From Anthonomus grandis grandis (Eukaryota; Arthropoda; Insecta; Coleoptera; Curculionidae): 64,000 nucleotides of DNA. The position numbers were made by a program, and so were the translations under genes. Below the pieces are notes generated by a model. It worked only from the letters and a program-made list of their open reading frames with translations. It was not told where the DNA came from and made no database searches. Position 1 is the first letter of the stretch; every line of letters begins with the position of its first letter. Where the stretch lies: assembly GCF_022605725.1 (NCBI RefSeq), contig NC_065549.1, positions 3,782,001 to 3,846,000 of the forward strand. Reading direction: 5' to 3'. This document shows, in pieces, positions 21,946 through 33,300 of the stretch.

Positions 21946-24374
21946 CTTAAAAATATCGTACCGATAAGGTTTTTTTTTTGTTCAGACTAATGTTCACTCA
22001 ATCTTGACATATAAACATTTATATATGTACAAAAAATTTGTTTTTAAATTTAATTGGATAAATGCGTTATTTTTTTATAAGAAAATAAGCAAAGGCGTCC
22101 GAGAAATGGCTTGTTTAGGCAAAATAATCTATTTTTATAGTTAAAATAGGCATGTTAAAAATTCTGGCACGGCTCTTTTACTATTAAAGATGGAGTATAC
22201 AGAATGTAAGGAAAAAAAAAACAATATCTGTAGTAAAACATAAAAAAAGACATGCTGCATATTTTAATGTTAATATCTGAATGCTTAGGGTGACTGCAAC
22301 ATAATGTAGACATTTTATAACTCTTTTGAATTTCTTAAAAAAAAAAGATTCTTTATAAGAATGAGAGTTTCTTATAAAAGAATTGCATCACATTTTAAAG
22401 TATATGGGATTTGGAAAAAAATTTTGCCATGTAAACCTGCAGACTTCTCTCTTTAAATATATGATTTACCAATAAAATCAAAACACTATTTCCCTAACTT
22501 TGGTAGTAAGAGAGCCAATATAGGAAAACATCAAACAAAAAGTAGACATCCCGCATGCATTCTCGTTATTAGTGCCTCACATGAAACGTAAACAAGCCTA
22601 TCCTCCCGAACGCGAATAACCAAAAATAAATAAACGAAATAAAATGAAAGCAGATCTTCTTTCTTCGCTCTTCTTTCTTCTCTCTTCAGTCTTCCATTAA
22701 ATAATAAATAAATTAAAAAAAAAAAAACACAGCCATAAGTAGTTAAATAAATACGTAACTGGTAAATATTTACAAACAATGTTTGAACCTAGGGCGCTCC
22801 TCAGGGGGGTGACTTAACTTAAGTGGCGACCACATATCCGTCAGGTACCGTCAATTCTAACGCTTAATTCGGAACAGAATAGCCCGTAAATCGTCTATAT
22901 CTTCCTTAGTATAGTCCAATCTAGCTTAAAAAAAAGCCTGAGTTTGAGCAGGTTTGAGAAAAGACTTAAATCCAAAAAGTTGCGCGACACCAACTTCCGA
23001 TATTTTTTGGGAAACAACTCAATTTGATTTTTCTCGAAAACCGTAAGTCGTAAAATAAAAATTGTAGAGCAGAAAATATTGAGACGCATTGCTACGACCA
23101 AATGCGAGAAAGGTACTAAAAATTAGATTAATTTGGTAATAGATGGATTGGAAGGCTAACAATTTTTGTGTGTGTTATTTAACTTTATACGGGATAGACC
23201 CCACTGAATGGCATCCTACGTGACCGGAATTAACTTCTGGATTTCATCTGGTGGGGAAAAGACATGTTGGAGTGCATACAAGAGTTACAGTTAAAAAAAT
23301 TTTCGCACGCAATGCTGATTTGTGTTTAGAGCAAAACAGTTTGACAATTTTTGTGATAAAATTTATTTATAATGTTTTCAATTAATGTTGTTAATGAATC
23401 CTTGATGTAACTGAAATTAATAAGGGCGATTAATTTTTCTTGTGGCATTTTTCAATGGACCTATTTGTAAAGAATTTTTTGTATGAAATCATTATTTTTT
23501 ATTTCACACAGAAAGGAGGATTTGAATGTTTTAGAGCGTTAAAAAACATAAACTAAACTTTTTGTTCTAAATGCAACCGTTTTTGAGATATTGCGCGTTA
23601 ATTACCAAATAAATCAAATAGCTCAATTGATTCGGGCAGACGATTTAATCCAAGTCAAATGATAAATCAGACAAAGATGTCTCGGAAACTGGTTCTGGCT
23701 TTCAAAATTAAAAATCGAGGTGCTATTAAACATTTAAATTTCGTTTTATAGTGGGCCACAGATAATAATCCTCCTTTAGCTGACATCACTACTCTGCAAA
23801 GATTAAAGGAAACGGCATATGAAAAAGAGCAACGCAATCATTCAATCAATTCAAAGAGATTTAAATGGTTCAAATCAGAAAAAAGATAAGAGATCCGAGA
23901 ACTGTTTATTATATGTATATTACTTCAATATATACACTTTTAGTTATGTTATCGATAATTCGGATCGGCTTGGTTTTAATTCATCTGGATTGCCGCGACA
24001 CTACTGTATTATTAAACTTATTTTGACTATCAAAATGAATGAAATATTTACTAAAAAATAAACTTATATTATTAAGATCCAGTAATTGATTGGGAATAGC
24101 TAGTTTGTCCCTTGAATATATTTAAGGATCTTTTAAGGTTTGTCAAGTTTTTTTTTTTTTTTATAATATAAACATAATATGCTACGCATTGACTACTCTA
24201 TAATATGAGTTTGCAAGGCTAAGCTTGTTTTTTCTTCCTTATTTGACAGCTTCTATTCCATAGGCCAGAAGTATTTTGATGCGCGAGTAATGTGGATGAT
24301 AAAGTAGGCTGATTGATATTTGTGACTAGTGTTAGTAGTTGTGAACTTGTTTTCTCGATTGCTACCCCAAGAAA
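21946..24374. other. Non-coding, repeat-like intron/intergenic sequence
   Basis: No exon could be supported on either strand. Short frames at 22531-22779 and 22895-23101 have no family features. The text has the look of old mobile DNA, but I cannot name it. If an exon linking the AT-hook exons to the main gene exists, it may be here. Confidence 0.4.
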
Positions 24375-24530
24375 GTGTTCAAAACGGTCAAAGTAAAAGG
24401 TAAATCAAAATGTCTGTCCCTTTCTGAAAAGGTTAAAGTTCTAGAAGACCTTAACAAGGGTTTAAACGTGACCTTATTATCAAAAAAAAATGGCATTGTC
24501 AAATCCACGATTTGTTCAATTAAAAAGAAA
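24375..24530 (+). pseudogene. Pogo/CENP-B-type helix-turn-helix fragment
   Basis: VKGKSKCLSLSEKVKVLEDL, then GLNVTLLSKKNGIVKSTICS. This is the N-terminal CENP-B-like helix-turn-helix of pogo/Tigger/jerky transposases. The remainder of the transposase is missing; Penelope-like sequence follows within a few bases. Confidence 0.7.
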
Positions 24531-24544
24531 AATGCATTTGATAA

Positions 24545-25116
24545 AGACCAATATTACACACGTAACTCTTGAAACTGTCTCTGACCTCCAAAACTTCATT
24601 ATTCCGCAAAATTATATCCTAATTTCTTTAGATGTTATTTCTCTATTTACAAACATTCCAACTGATCTCACCATACAAATTATTCAAAAAAACATTATAC
24701 CATTTAACCACATTGCAATCTGTCAAAAGAACAATTTCTTCAACTTATCATCACATTTGATAACATTTACTTTAATTTCGATGGAAAATTTTATAAACAG
24801 ATTTTCGGTTTGGGTATGGGAGGCTGCTTGTCACCAATAAATATGTGCAAATATCATTACGTCAGAGCTACAAAAGAAATGTTTATCAGATCTTAATTCT
24901 GAAGTCCCCTTTTTTAAAAGATACGTGGACGATATTATTACTGTTGTAAACACATTCAACAGTTTCCATGATAAATTACAGTTTACCGCTGAAGTTCAGA
25001 AGAACAACATTTCATTTCTAGATGTTTTACTTATAAGGACAGAGAACAACATTATTAAAACTTTTATAAAAGGTAAAAACACAAAAAATCTACAGCATCA
25101 CAAAAACATTAAATAA
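24545..25116 (+). pseudogene. Penelope-like element reverse transcriptase fragment
   Basis: ILISLDVISLFTNIPTDLTI (about 24616-24675) is the Penelope-like RT motif. After a frame break come YVDDIITVV (about 24923), FNSFHDKLQFTAEVQKNNIS and FLDVLLIRTENN, the typical YxDD box and downstream segment. It is broken between the two blocks and lacks the GIY-YIG domain here. Confidence 0.8.
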
Positions 25117-25198
25117 AATGACAAAGGATACATGTTTCGCTCGACTAAAAGAGCATAAGATGATGTAATCCGAAAAAAGGAAAATTCAACAAAAACTT

Positions 25199-25477
25199 AA
25201 CACAGCCCGAAGGTCTGTACGCCCTTAGCAACAAACCGGCTGACATAATTCTGCGATTGGTAGAACCAATTAGGGCAACAAGGCGAAACATAACGTTTGA
25301 TAATTGGTTTACAAGTTATGACTTGGTAATAAAGTTACTAAAAGAATATAAACTTACTTCAGTAGGGACGCTGAGAAAAAATAAAAGAAAAATTCCTGGC
25401 GAATTGCTCACAACAAAGCGAGAAGAAAGAAATTCCAAATTTGCATTTCAATCAGACGTAACATTGGTCTCTTATAC
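25199..25477 (+). pseudogene. piggyBac transposase fragment
   Basis: YALSNKPADIILRLVEPI, then RNITFDNWFTSYDLVIKLLK, EYKLTSVGTLRKNKRKIP and KFAFQSDVTLVSY. These match the central DDD region of piggyBac transposases (the D of TFDNWFT is a catalytic position in the family). The ends are missing; a different element begins at ACAGGGTG (25477). Confidence 0.85.
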
Positions 25478-26180
25478 AGGGTGTTTGGTGCATCGTGTGC
25501 CAAACTGAATTCAGTGATTGGGGAGGTCTTTGGCTACCTCTTCAGCCCTCATAAAAAAAATCTTGCTCAAATAGATATTTTTATACTGAGTTTTAATGGT
25601 TTTGAGTGAACATTTATTTAAAAAACATTCAAAATTTAAAAGTTGTTAACTTTTACTAAATTTTATTTTCGACCTTTTATTTGCAATGTTTGACGCTTCT
25701 TTTGAAACTAAAATTACCCGCCAGCGACATCTAGTTTTTTTTTTACAGCGCTGCAAACATTTTTTTTCAGTAAAAAATATGCTTAAACGTCAACTTTCGG
25801 TTTAAATAAAAAAAAACTAAAAGTGATCATGATCTCCCAATTTTTTTAAAAACATCTCTAGTCTGTTTCTATTCTTAAGGGATGCGTTGAATCCCTTTCA
25901 ACATAACATAATATAATTAATAACTTGAAACATGGAGTTGTTGCCCTGTTTGTCGAAGCAATGTGGCCCGATAAGATTTTTCGCGCTCCACAATTTTTGT
26001 TCCGGGACATACGGTTTTCGAGAAAAATCAAATCCAAAAAAGTTTTCACTTATTTTTGCTCCAGTGCCACCACCTTTCGGATTTAAGCAAAGTCTTTTAT
26101 CAAACCCGATCAACACCCAAACTATGAATGGTGACCCTACTTTTGCCGCTAGATCGACTGCACTACCTCATCTGTCCCCT
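25478..26180. other. Repeat-like sequence beyond the 3' end of the large gene
   Basis: It begins with an ACAGGGTGTTT terminal-repeat-like motif next to the piggyBac fragment. Short minus-strand frames at 25858-26116 show no family features. It probably includes the 3' UTR of the main isoform of the large gene. Confidence 0.4.
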
Positions 26181-27343
26181 TCACGACGTTGGAGGATTTT
26201 TCCTCGGCCGCCCTCTGCCCCTTTTGGCGGGCGGCGAACCGCTCACGTTCGTCCTCCGGCCCCTCCGTCCCTTGGGCACCTCCTGCACCACCTGGGGCGG
26301 CAAATATCGCTGCTGTTGCGGCCGCTCCGTAAAATTCGGCATCGCAACTGGGGGCGCGTGCTGCTGCTGTTGTTCCCTGGACGGTTGCGTGATCAACGGT
26401 TGCGGCAACGGTTCGGGCGGGTTTTGTTCTGGGGCAACAGCAGCCGCGGGCGGCGCCCCCGCCCCTCCGCTCACGAGATTTTGATGGTGTACGCAGGGCG
26501 GCATCGCGTTTATCATCAGACAAACGGGGTAGTTGTTGCCGCCGCAATCTCGCATTTCCCCCATTCCGCCCACCCCGTTTATGTAAACGTTCATGATCGA
26601 CTGTTTGTCTCGGAAGCGTCGGTACTCGTCGAAATCGGGGGGGTATTGGTAGGAGTCCCTTTCCGGGTACAGTTTTCTTGCCGCTAAGGTTTTTACGCGG
26701 GGAAAGTCCCTTTGTAGGTCCGCGATGGACATTTGCCGTTGAGCCGGGTAGGAAATGTTGTCGGTTTCCGTGTTGGCGCCGGTGCGTTTCTCCCGCTCTT
26801 CTTTTTCTTCGCGAATGCGTTGTAAAATGTAGGCGATCTCCTCGTCTTCGGTCATTTTACGCTTTTTGGGCGGCAAAGGGAGTTTTTGGTCGTTCTCGCC
26901 CAAGCTATGACGTTCGGACGTTAAATTAGGCAAAGGTTCGTTGCTGACGTTTTCTTGTTGCTGCGGTTGCTGTTCTGACGCTAAAGGTTGCGTGTAATTC
27001 TTCCGAGGGTCTCTTAAAGTGCTCACATCGGGTAGTCGTAGGGCGTGCTCCTGATTAAAACTCTCATAGGGGGCATAAATGACGGGTTTTTCATCGGTCT
27101 GCGGGATCTCCACTAAAGCGTCCCTGAGGCCCGCCCTAGGCAAACTGGCTAAAGTTAAAGCGACTTCTTGCTCGGTTCTGGAGGCGTCGTTCTTTAAAAC
27201 GCTTTCTTCGAGCGGCAAGAGCATCTCCGGCTGATAAATCGTATTAGGATAAAAGATATTTTGAACGTTAGTCGGCTGATTTAAAACAAAATTACTTAAA
27301 GAATAATCTAAAAGCTCTGCCTGCTTCGTCGCGCCGTTACTCT
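26181..27343 (-). CDS. Large gene exon 15, terminal, AT-hook
   Basis: Phase requires acceptor GGTGAAG|AGAG, seven bases after an earlier AG. It encodes LLDYSLSNFVLNQPTNVQNI, a Gln/Glu-rich segment, KLPLPPKKRKMTEDEEIAYI, IREEKEEREKR, SIADLQRDFPRVKTLAARKL, a Pro/Gln/Ala-rich stretch and the AT-hook KRGRGRPRKNPPTS before TGA. A donor-like AAC|GTGAGC shortly upstream of the AT-hook may allow switching to the 16-22 kb exons. Confidence 0.82.
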
Positions 27344-30300
27344 CTTCACCCTGAAAAAATTAAGATTTATTAATAGGAGCGTAAAAACGGATTTACCTTC
27401 GAATCGGACTTTGCGTCCGGTCGGGGTGGTGGTCACGTCGTCTTGACAGTCGAAGGGAAAATACGGTCTGCCGAGGCCTCCGAGTCGTCCCAATGGCGCC
27501 CTGTCTACGAACTTTTCCGAAAAAATTGCATAAACTATGCCGGTTTGTTCGCATAACGGTGCTTCCCTGCGCCCGTTTTCTCTCTGTTTACGTAGGGCGC
27601 TTTTTTCCTTCAAAGGCCGCTCGTAATACGAATACGAGGGCTCCCTGGGACGCTTAAACATTCTCGACGGAGTCGACGGTTTTCTTCTCGTAAAATGTTC
27701 TATTGTTTTTTTCGAAAGGAGTTTCAGTTTAACCTAAGAGAGTGTTGGAGGTTTTTTTTTAATTAATAAAGTTTGTTCATAGCATACATTTTTTTTTAAC
27801 TTGAACATACACTTTGCCACAGGTAATGCAAATGTAAACTGAGGTATATCCTGTTTTCGGCCACAATGTATGGCCAGTCCACAATGTGTTTACAAATGTT
27901 ACCATTAATGACGATAATAATGGTAATTAATGAAATAATTAATTAAATCTGGAGGGAAATTACTCTTTATTATTAAATAGAAACTGAATAATTTGAGAGC
28001 TAGAAAACTGCTATAAAAAGAGAAAAAAAATAGAGAAGCTCCTAGGAACAAAATTATTATATCTCAGAAACTAATAGGGCTAGAGTATTGAAAATTTAAA
28101 CACAGATTCCTCTAATAAAATCAGTGGATACTTGTTCCAAAGATTATTTAAAATTAAGAAATTAGTCTTGGAAGCTAAAGATTTAAAAAAAGTAGGAGCT
28201 TCTGGAGACAAAATGTTTATATCTCTAAAACCAATAGTCTGAAAGCAGTGAAAATTCAAACACAGGTTACTCTAATAAAATCACTGAATACTTATTTAAG
28301 CGTTTTTTTTTCCAAAAAATTTTTAAATTGAAAAATCGGCCTTGAAAGCATAAAATGAGAAAAAAAATAGAGATACTCCTAGGAACAAAATTATTATATT
28401 TTAGAAACTAATAGCCCTATTAGTTTTAGTCTTAAAAATTGGAAGATATATTCCTCTAATAAAATTACTGGACATCTATTTCAGCATTTTGTGGGCGTAC
28501 AAAGAAAACCCTGTAGGTCCACTTTTTTCAAAAAATCGTTTGTTTGCATAGCCAAGTCCATTTAAATATAACCTATCATATTAAATACCCGTTAAGTCCA
28601 ATATACGTCTAGCTTCCAAGTTATTAAGTCCGGAGAGACTACATATTATTCAGGAAAAATCTATTAAGTGCACTTAATTGGTTTATAAATTATTTGACAC
28701 TGAGAAAAAAATCCATTAAGTCCAATAATAAGTTTGCGGTATTCGAAATTGCATCCTGATATTATCGAATATAAATACGAACATAGCAGCGATTATAAGG
28801 TTATTAGAATTTGGGGAAAAGGTAGACCACCAGCAATTCCAACAAAATTAGAGAAACTATATAAAGGCCCTTTACCGATAAGCACAAAGAAAAAAGAACT
28901 TTTGAAATTATGAAAAAGTGGTGCTATTCCTTTGGAATTCCATGGGTGGTACCAGTCTCTCTACTGCATAAAATATTGAAGAAGCCAGTATTGGAATTTC
29001 CGATGCAGAAACTGATTCCGATTCCGACAATGAGCCTCTTTCTCATTATCTTGTTCAGAAAAACTAATACAGTTTATGAAGAATAATCTGATAAGTCTCA
29101 AAAAATGTGATTAGTTTGTCAGCGAAAACCCATTAAGTGCAATTATTATTTAAAAATGCTAATAAACAATTTGTTCTAAAAAATAAAGTATTTTGATTTA
29201 ACCTAAACTAACTCTAAACAGATGTTACTACCCAAAAAATGCCTTTAGCAAACATAAAAAATGAAATTAGATTTTACATAAAACTTGAAAGTTTAAAATC
29301 GCTTTTTTTCACATTTTTAGTTTTAGAACTTACAGGATTTTCCTTGTACGCCCACGATTTCTTCAAAATTGAAAAATTGGCCTCGGAAGCTAAATATGAG
29401 AAAAAATATCTAGGAGCTCGTAGAGACAAAATGATTATATGTTAAAAACCAAGAGGGCTATTGGCCACTGGACACCTATTTTAGCGTTTTTTTCCAAAAA
29501 TGTTTTAAATTGAGAAATTAGTCTTGAAAGATTGAAAAAAAGTAGGAGCTTCTGGAGACAAAATGATTATATCTCTAAAACCAATAGGGCTGGAGTCTTG
29601 AAAATTCGAACACAGGTTCCTCTAATAAAATCACTAGATACCATTTAAGGGTTTTTTTCCAAAAATGTTTTAAAATTTAAAAAATTGGTCTTGGAAGCTA
29701 AAAATGAGAAAAAATAGAGGAGCTCGAAGGGACAAAATGATTATATCTCTAAAACCAATAGTGCTAGAGACTTGAAAATTCGAACACAGGTTTCTCTAAT
29801 AAAATCACTGGACACCATTTCAGCGTTTTTTTTTCAAAAAATTATAGAAACTAGTGTGATCTCCCGAAAGCTGACCAAGACTTCTTGTGCTAAAAAAAAT
29901 CTTCAATCAAGTCTTTTAATTAAATCCTGAGGCAAGAGTATTTGACATAGAGTAAACGGAGTCGTGATCATATGAAGCTAAAAGAAGGCTACTAGACTAA
30001 TTAAATAATTATCTAAAAAGCTATTTGTTATAATGACTTTCTACCTCTGTTAGATCTTCACCACTATATTTTTACCTGCCACTTTTCTTTCTCTATTTAA
30101 TAAAACAAAAATTACAATATATAAACAAAACTAGAGGATGTACTATTCTAAGCAAAACTGAATCTATCAGAAAGGAAGAAAAAAAAAACAATGCAACCTC
30201 ACTTAGTCTTATGTAAAATGAAGATGTCCTCTGATACCACGAGTTTTTTAACATCGATGGTCATCAGGAAAATAAGGCAAAACATTAGGAAGGAACTGAT

Positions 30301-33300
30301 AAGGTCGATCTGTGGATCGGTAATACTAGTCAAAATCTGGATCAAAAGGTAAACTCTGGAAAATGGGACTGCTTATAAAAAAATCCTTGAAGGTAAGTCT
30401 AGTAAATAGCAAAAACTGGTTATTGGCATCTAAAACACTCTTCACGAGAAGGGAAAACTGAGGCTCGAGGTCATAAATATAATTTTTTCTTTTAGTCTCT
30501 CCTCATTTCTGCATTGTGGCACAAGAGACACAAAACTGATCATTGTGGGCAATTTTTAAAATCAAGAGGGTGGAGGAGGGAAATGAGGAAGGATTATCAG
30601 AAATATATAGGTAATTACAGTAATAATTTATCAAGTAGTAAGTCTCTAATTCGTTTCTTAAATACTTTGGGTTGAACAGAGAAATCCAAAATTTAATATT
30701 TATTAATAAATGTCTACACATTATATGAAAAGGGTCTTTTGAATCTTTCTTTAGTATGAAAAGGAATTGTTAAATGATGTTTTCTATAAAAAAATATTAA
30801 ACTCTAAGTCACAGGTATCAAATTTAGACTCTCGAACCAAATAAAATTGAGATATCCAATTCCATTATTTGAGAAATTCCATTTTAAAAAAAAACTTTTT
30901 GCTTTTTGTAAATTTTTTTTGATGGGAACTGCAAAATTGCCAAATGCAATAATAGCAAAGTATGCTGAATTTCGAATGTTCCAACTACTGGTCAAAACCT
31001 ACTTATTTTTGACAAACTTATGCGCATTCAAAAAAGTGATTATTTCACGACTTAAAATATCGATATTTACCTAAATATTTCCCAAAGGACAAAATATTTC
31101 GGTTTCATCATAAAAAATATAAAAAACTAACCTTTAGCGAGTAAAATGATCATAATTTAGGTGGCAATTTACTTTAGAAAATAAGACACTCACCGTAGCG
31201 TTACACAAGAACTTTACGTCCAACTGAGAAGGGTTCTTATACTTGGCCAACTCGTTATTTACGACGACTTCCCTCCGTTTGTTGTGACTCAACTCGGTTC
31301 CATTGACTTTGGTTTTCTTTTGGACCGGTTTGCTTTTATAAACTTGCGGATCGACTGCTCCTCTACCGCCGGTCGAATTTCTACCCCAAACCGGGGTTGG
31401 TACCGAATTCGTGATCGTCGTGACGGCGTTTTGGTTGGAAGGCAAAAATAATTCGGCTTCCGCAGTGATGTGGGCCCTCACCGGGGATTTGACGGTACTT
31501 TTTGCCGGTTTAGGGACCGATTGTGCTTGGGCGGAGGTCTGGGTTGATGGTTTGTTTTTTGATGGTACTAAAAGAACATTATGATGAGTAATTAATTATA
31601 CGATGAAGTGCTTTGAATCTCTTAAAAAGTTATTTAGGAAACAGGTCCCAGTTTATTAACCTCGAAGGACTTTAAAGTAGTACAAGGACTATAACCTGCG
31701 GGGTACCTCAGGGAACAGTGCTGGGACCGGCCTTATTCATTGCTTATTATAAATGGTCTTTTAAAAATACATTCATGTGGTCATATAATTAGTTTTGCCG
31801 AGGATACTGTTATCTTTTATGAAGGAGAGCCGTGGATGTCTTTAAAAGAGTTAATTGAATTAGATTTTAAAGAAATATGTAAGTGGTTTCAGATAAATAA
31901 ATTAACATTAAATGAGCACAAAACAAAATTTTTACCATTTACATCCTATTCTCATACTTTACCAAATTTTTCCACCCTAGAAATAAATGGAAACGTCACC
32001 AATCTCCAAAATTGCTGTTGTCAAATATCTCGGTATTATGATAGATAGTCACCTAAGATGGGACCAACAGATAAACTATGTAATTATTATTAGCTAATTA
32101 TTAATTATTATATTAATTAATTATTAGCTAATAATAACTGCCCACCTCTAACACGTCCGATATATTCTTTTAAAAAATATATATCCACCAATTTTCAAAC
32201 CAATATAATGAAAACCATGTTTCAAAGAGAGGAAATATCTTAAAAATATTATCTTAAATGCAATTAACTAGCTCATCGAAACCTGTATTTACCGATTTTA
32301 CAGATGCGCTAATTTAAAAAAGTTGGCGAAATATTCGGGATTGAGATAATCTTGTGATTAAATTGAAAGGTTAGTGATTGACAAAAAAGATGCTAAAATA
32401 TTTAAACCCCTCCAGCAATTAACCCGATCGCCTTAGAGTCCTTAACTCGGACTATCATCATTTGTATAGGCTTAAATTGTCAAGAAATAACTCACCATTA
32501 CTTCAATATATAACACTTTATGAGCAAATATAAAAAACTTGCTTAAAAAAAAAATTAAACTGTCACAAAAAATGTCTTCCGATTCTAATCGGGAGTAAAT
32601 GGAGGCTCTTAATAAGAGATAAAACATTGAAATAAAGACCTATTAATTTTTTTAATGTGTTTCAAGTATATTCTAGTCGATTCTCGTTTTACATTGTGAT
32701 AAAATATACCTTAGTGAGTGTAATGTTTTATACTTTTCCTTGTTTATACGTTTATATGTTTTATACGTTTACCGATAAATATTGTTGATTGATTTGCACC
32801 TGCTACAATTGTAACTGTTCACGTCGTAGTCAATAAAGAAGTTTAAAATAACAGTAAGAGATATGTTCCGCATATACAACCAAAATGCATATACGACCAA
32901 AAATTAAAAAAAAAAACTCACTCTCTAGAATCTTCTACTTACAGTTTCGATCTTTTTTACTATGGTAACCACCGTCCAAATCACTGCCGAATTCATTGGC
33001 GTAAAACTCCTTGGACACTTGCTCCAAAAACGTGACCGAATGCTGTTTGGGTGATGCGCGGTTGTTATTATTATTATTATTATTAGCCGCCGATGAAGAG
33101 GAGGAGGAGGAAGATACACGCGATTGCACACCGGCATTCTCCTGCACAATGTCCGAAATGTAAAACGACCTTATGCCCCTGGAGTCTTTTAGTAAAGGAG
33201 AGTAAAGCATCGGACTCGGCACGTTGATGTTGGTGACGTTCTCGACGTCGTTCGGGGAGTTTTCGCGACTGTAGGGCGGCGAGGGATGGACTGTGAGCGA

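Noticed and set aside
25932..26929. Long plus-strand frames over 26-27 kb
   Set aside because: GC-rich antisense shadows of exon 15; Arg/Pro/Cys-rich with no family signature.
27308..27661. Separate gene starting MFKRPREPS at 27661
   Set aside because: The frame is open upstream to a good acceptor at 27733, which joins in phase to exon 13, so the ATG is internal.
29239..29445. 68-codon plus-strand frame
   Set aside because: It straddles the right TIR of an element and the tandem repeat.
30320..30480. Roughly 55-codon open minus-strand stretch (DLEPQFSLLVKSVL...)
   Set aside because: No start, splice sites or family resemblance that would support a gene.
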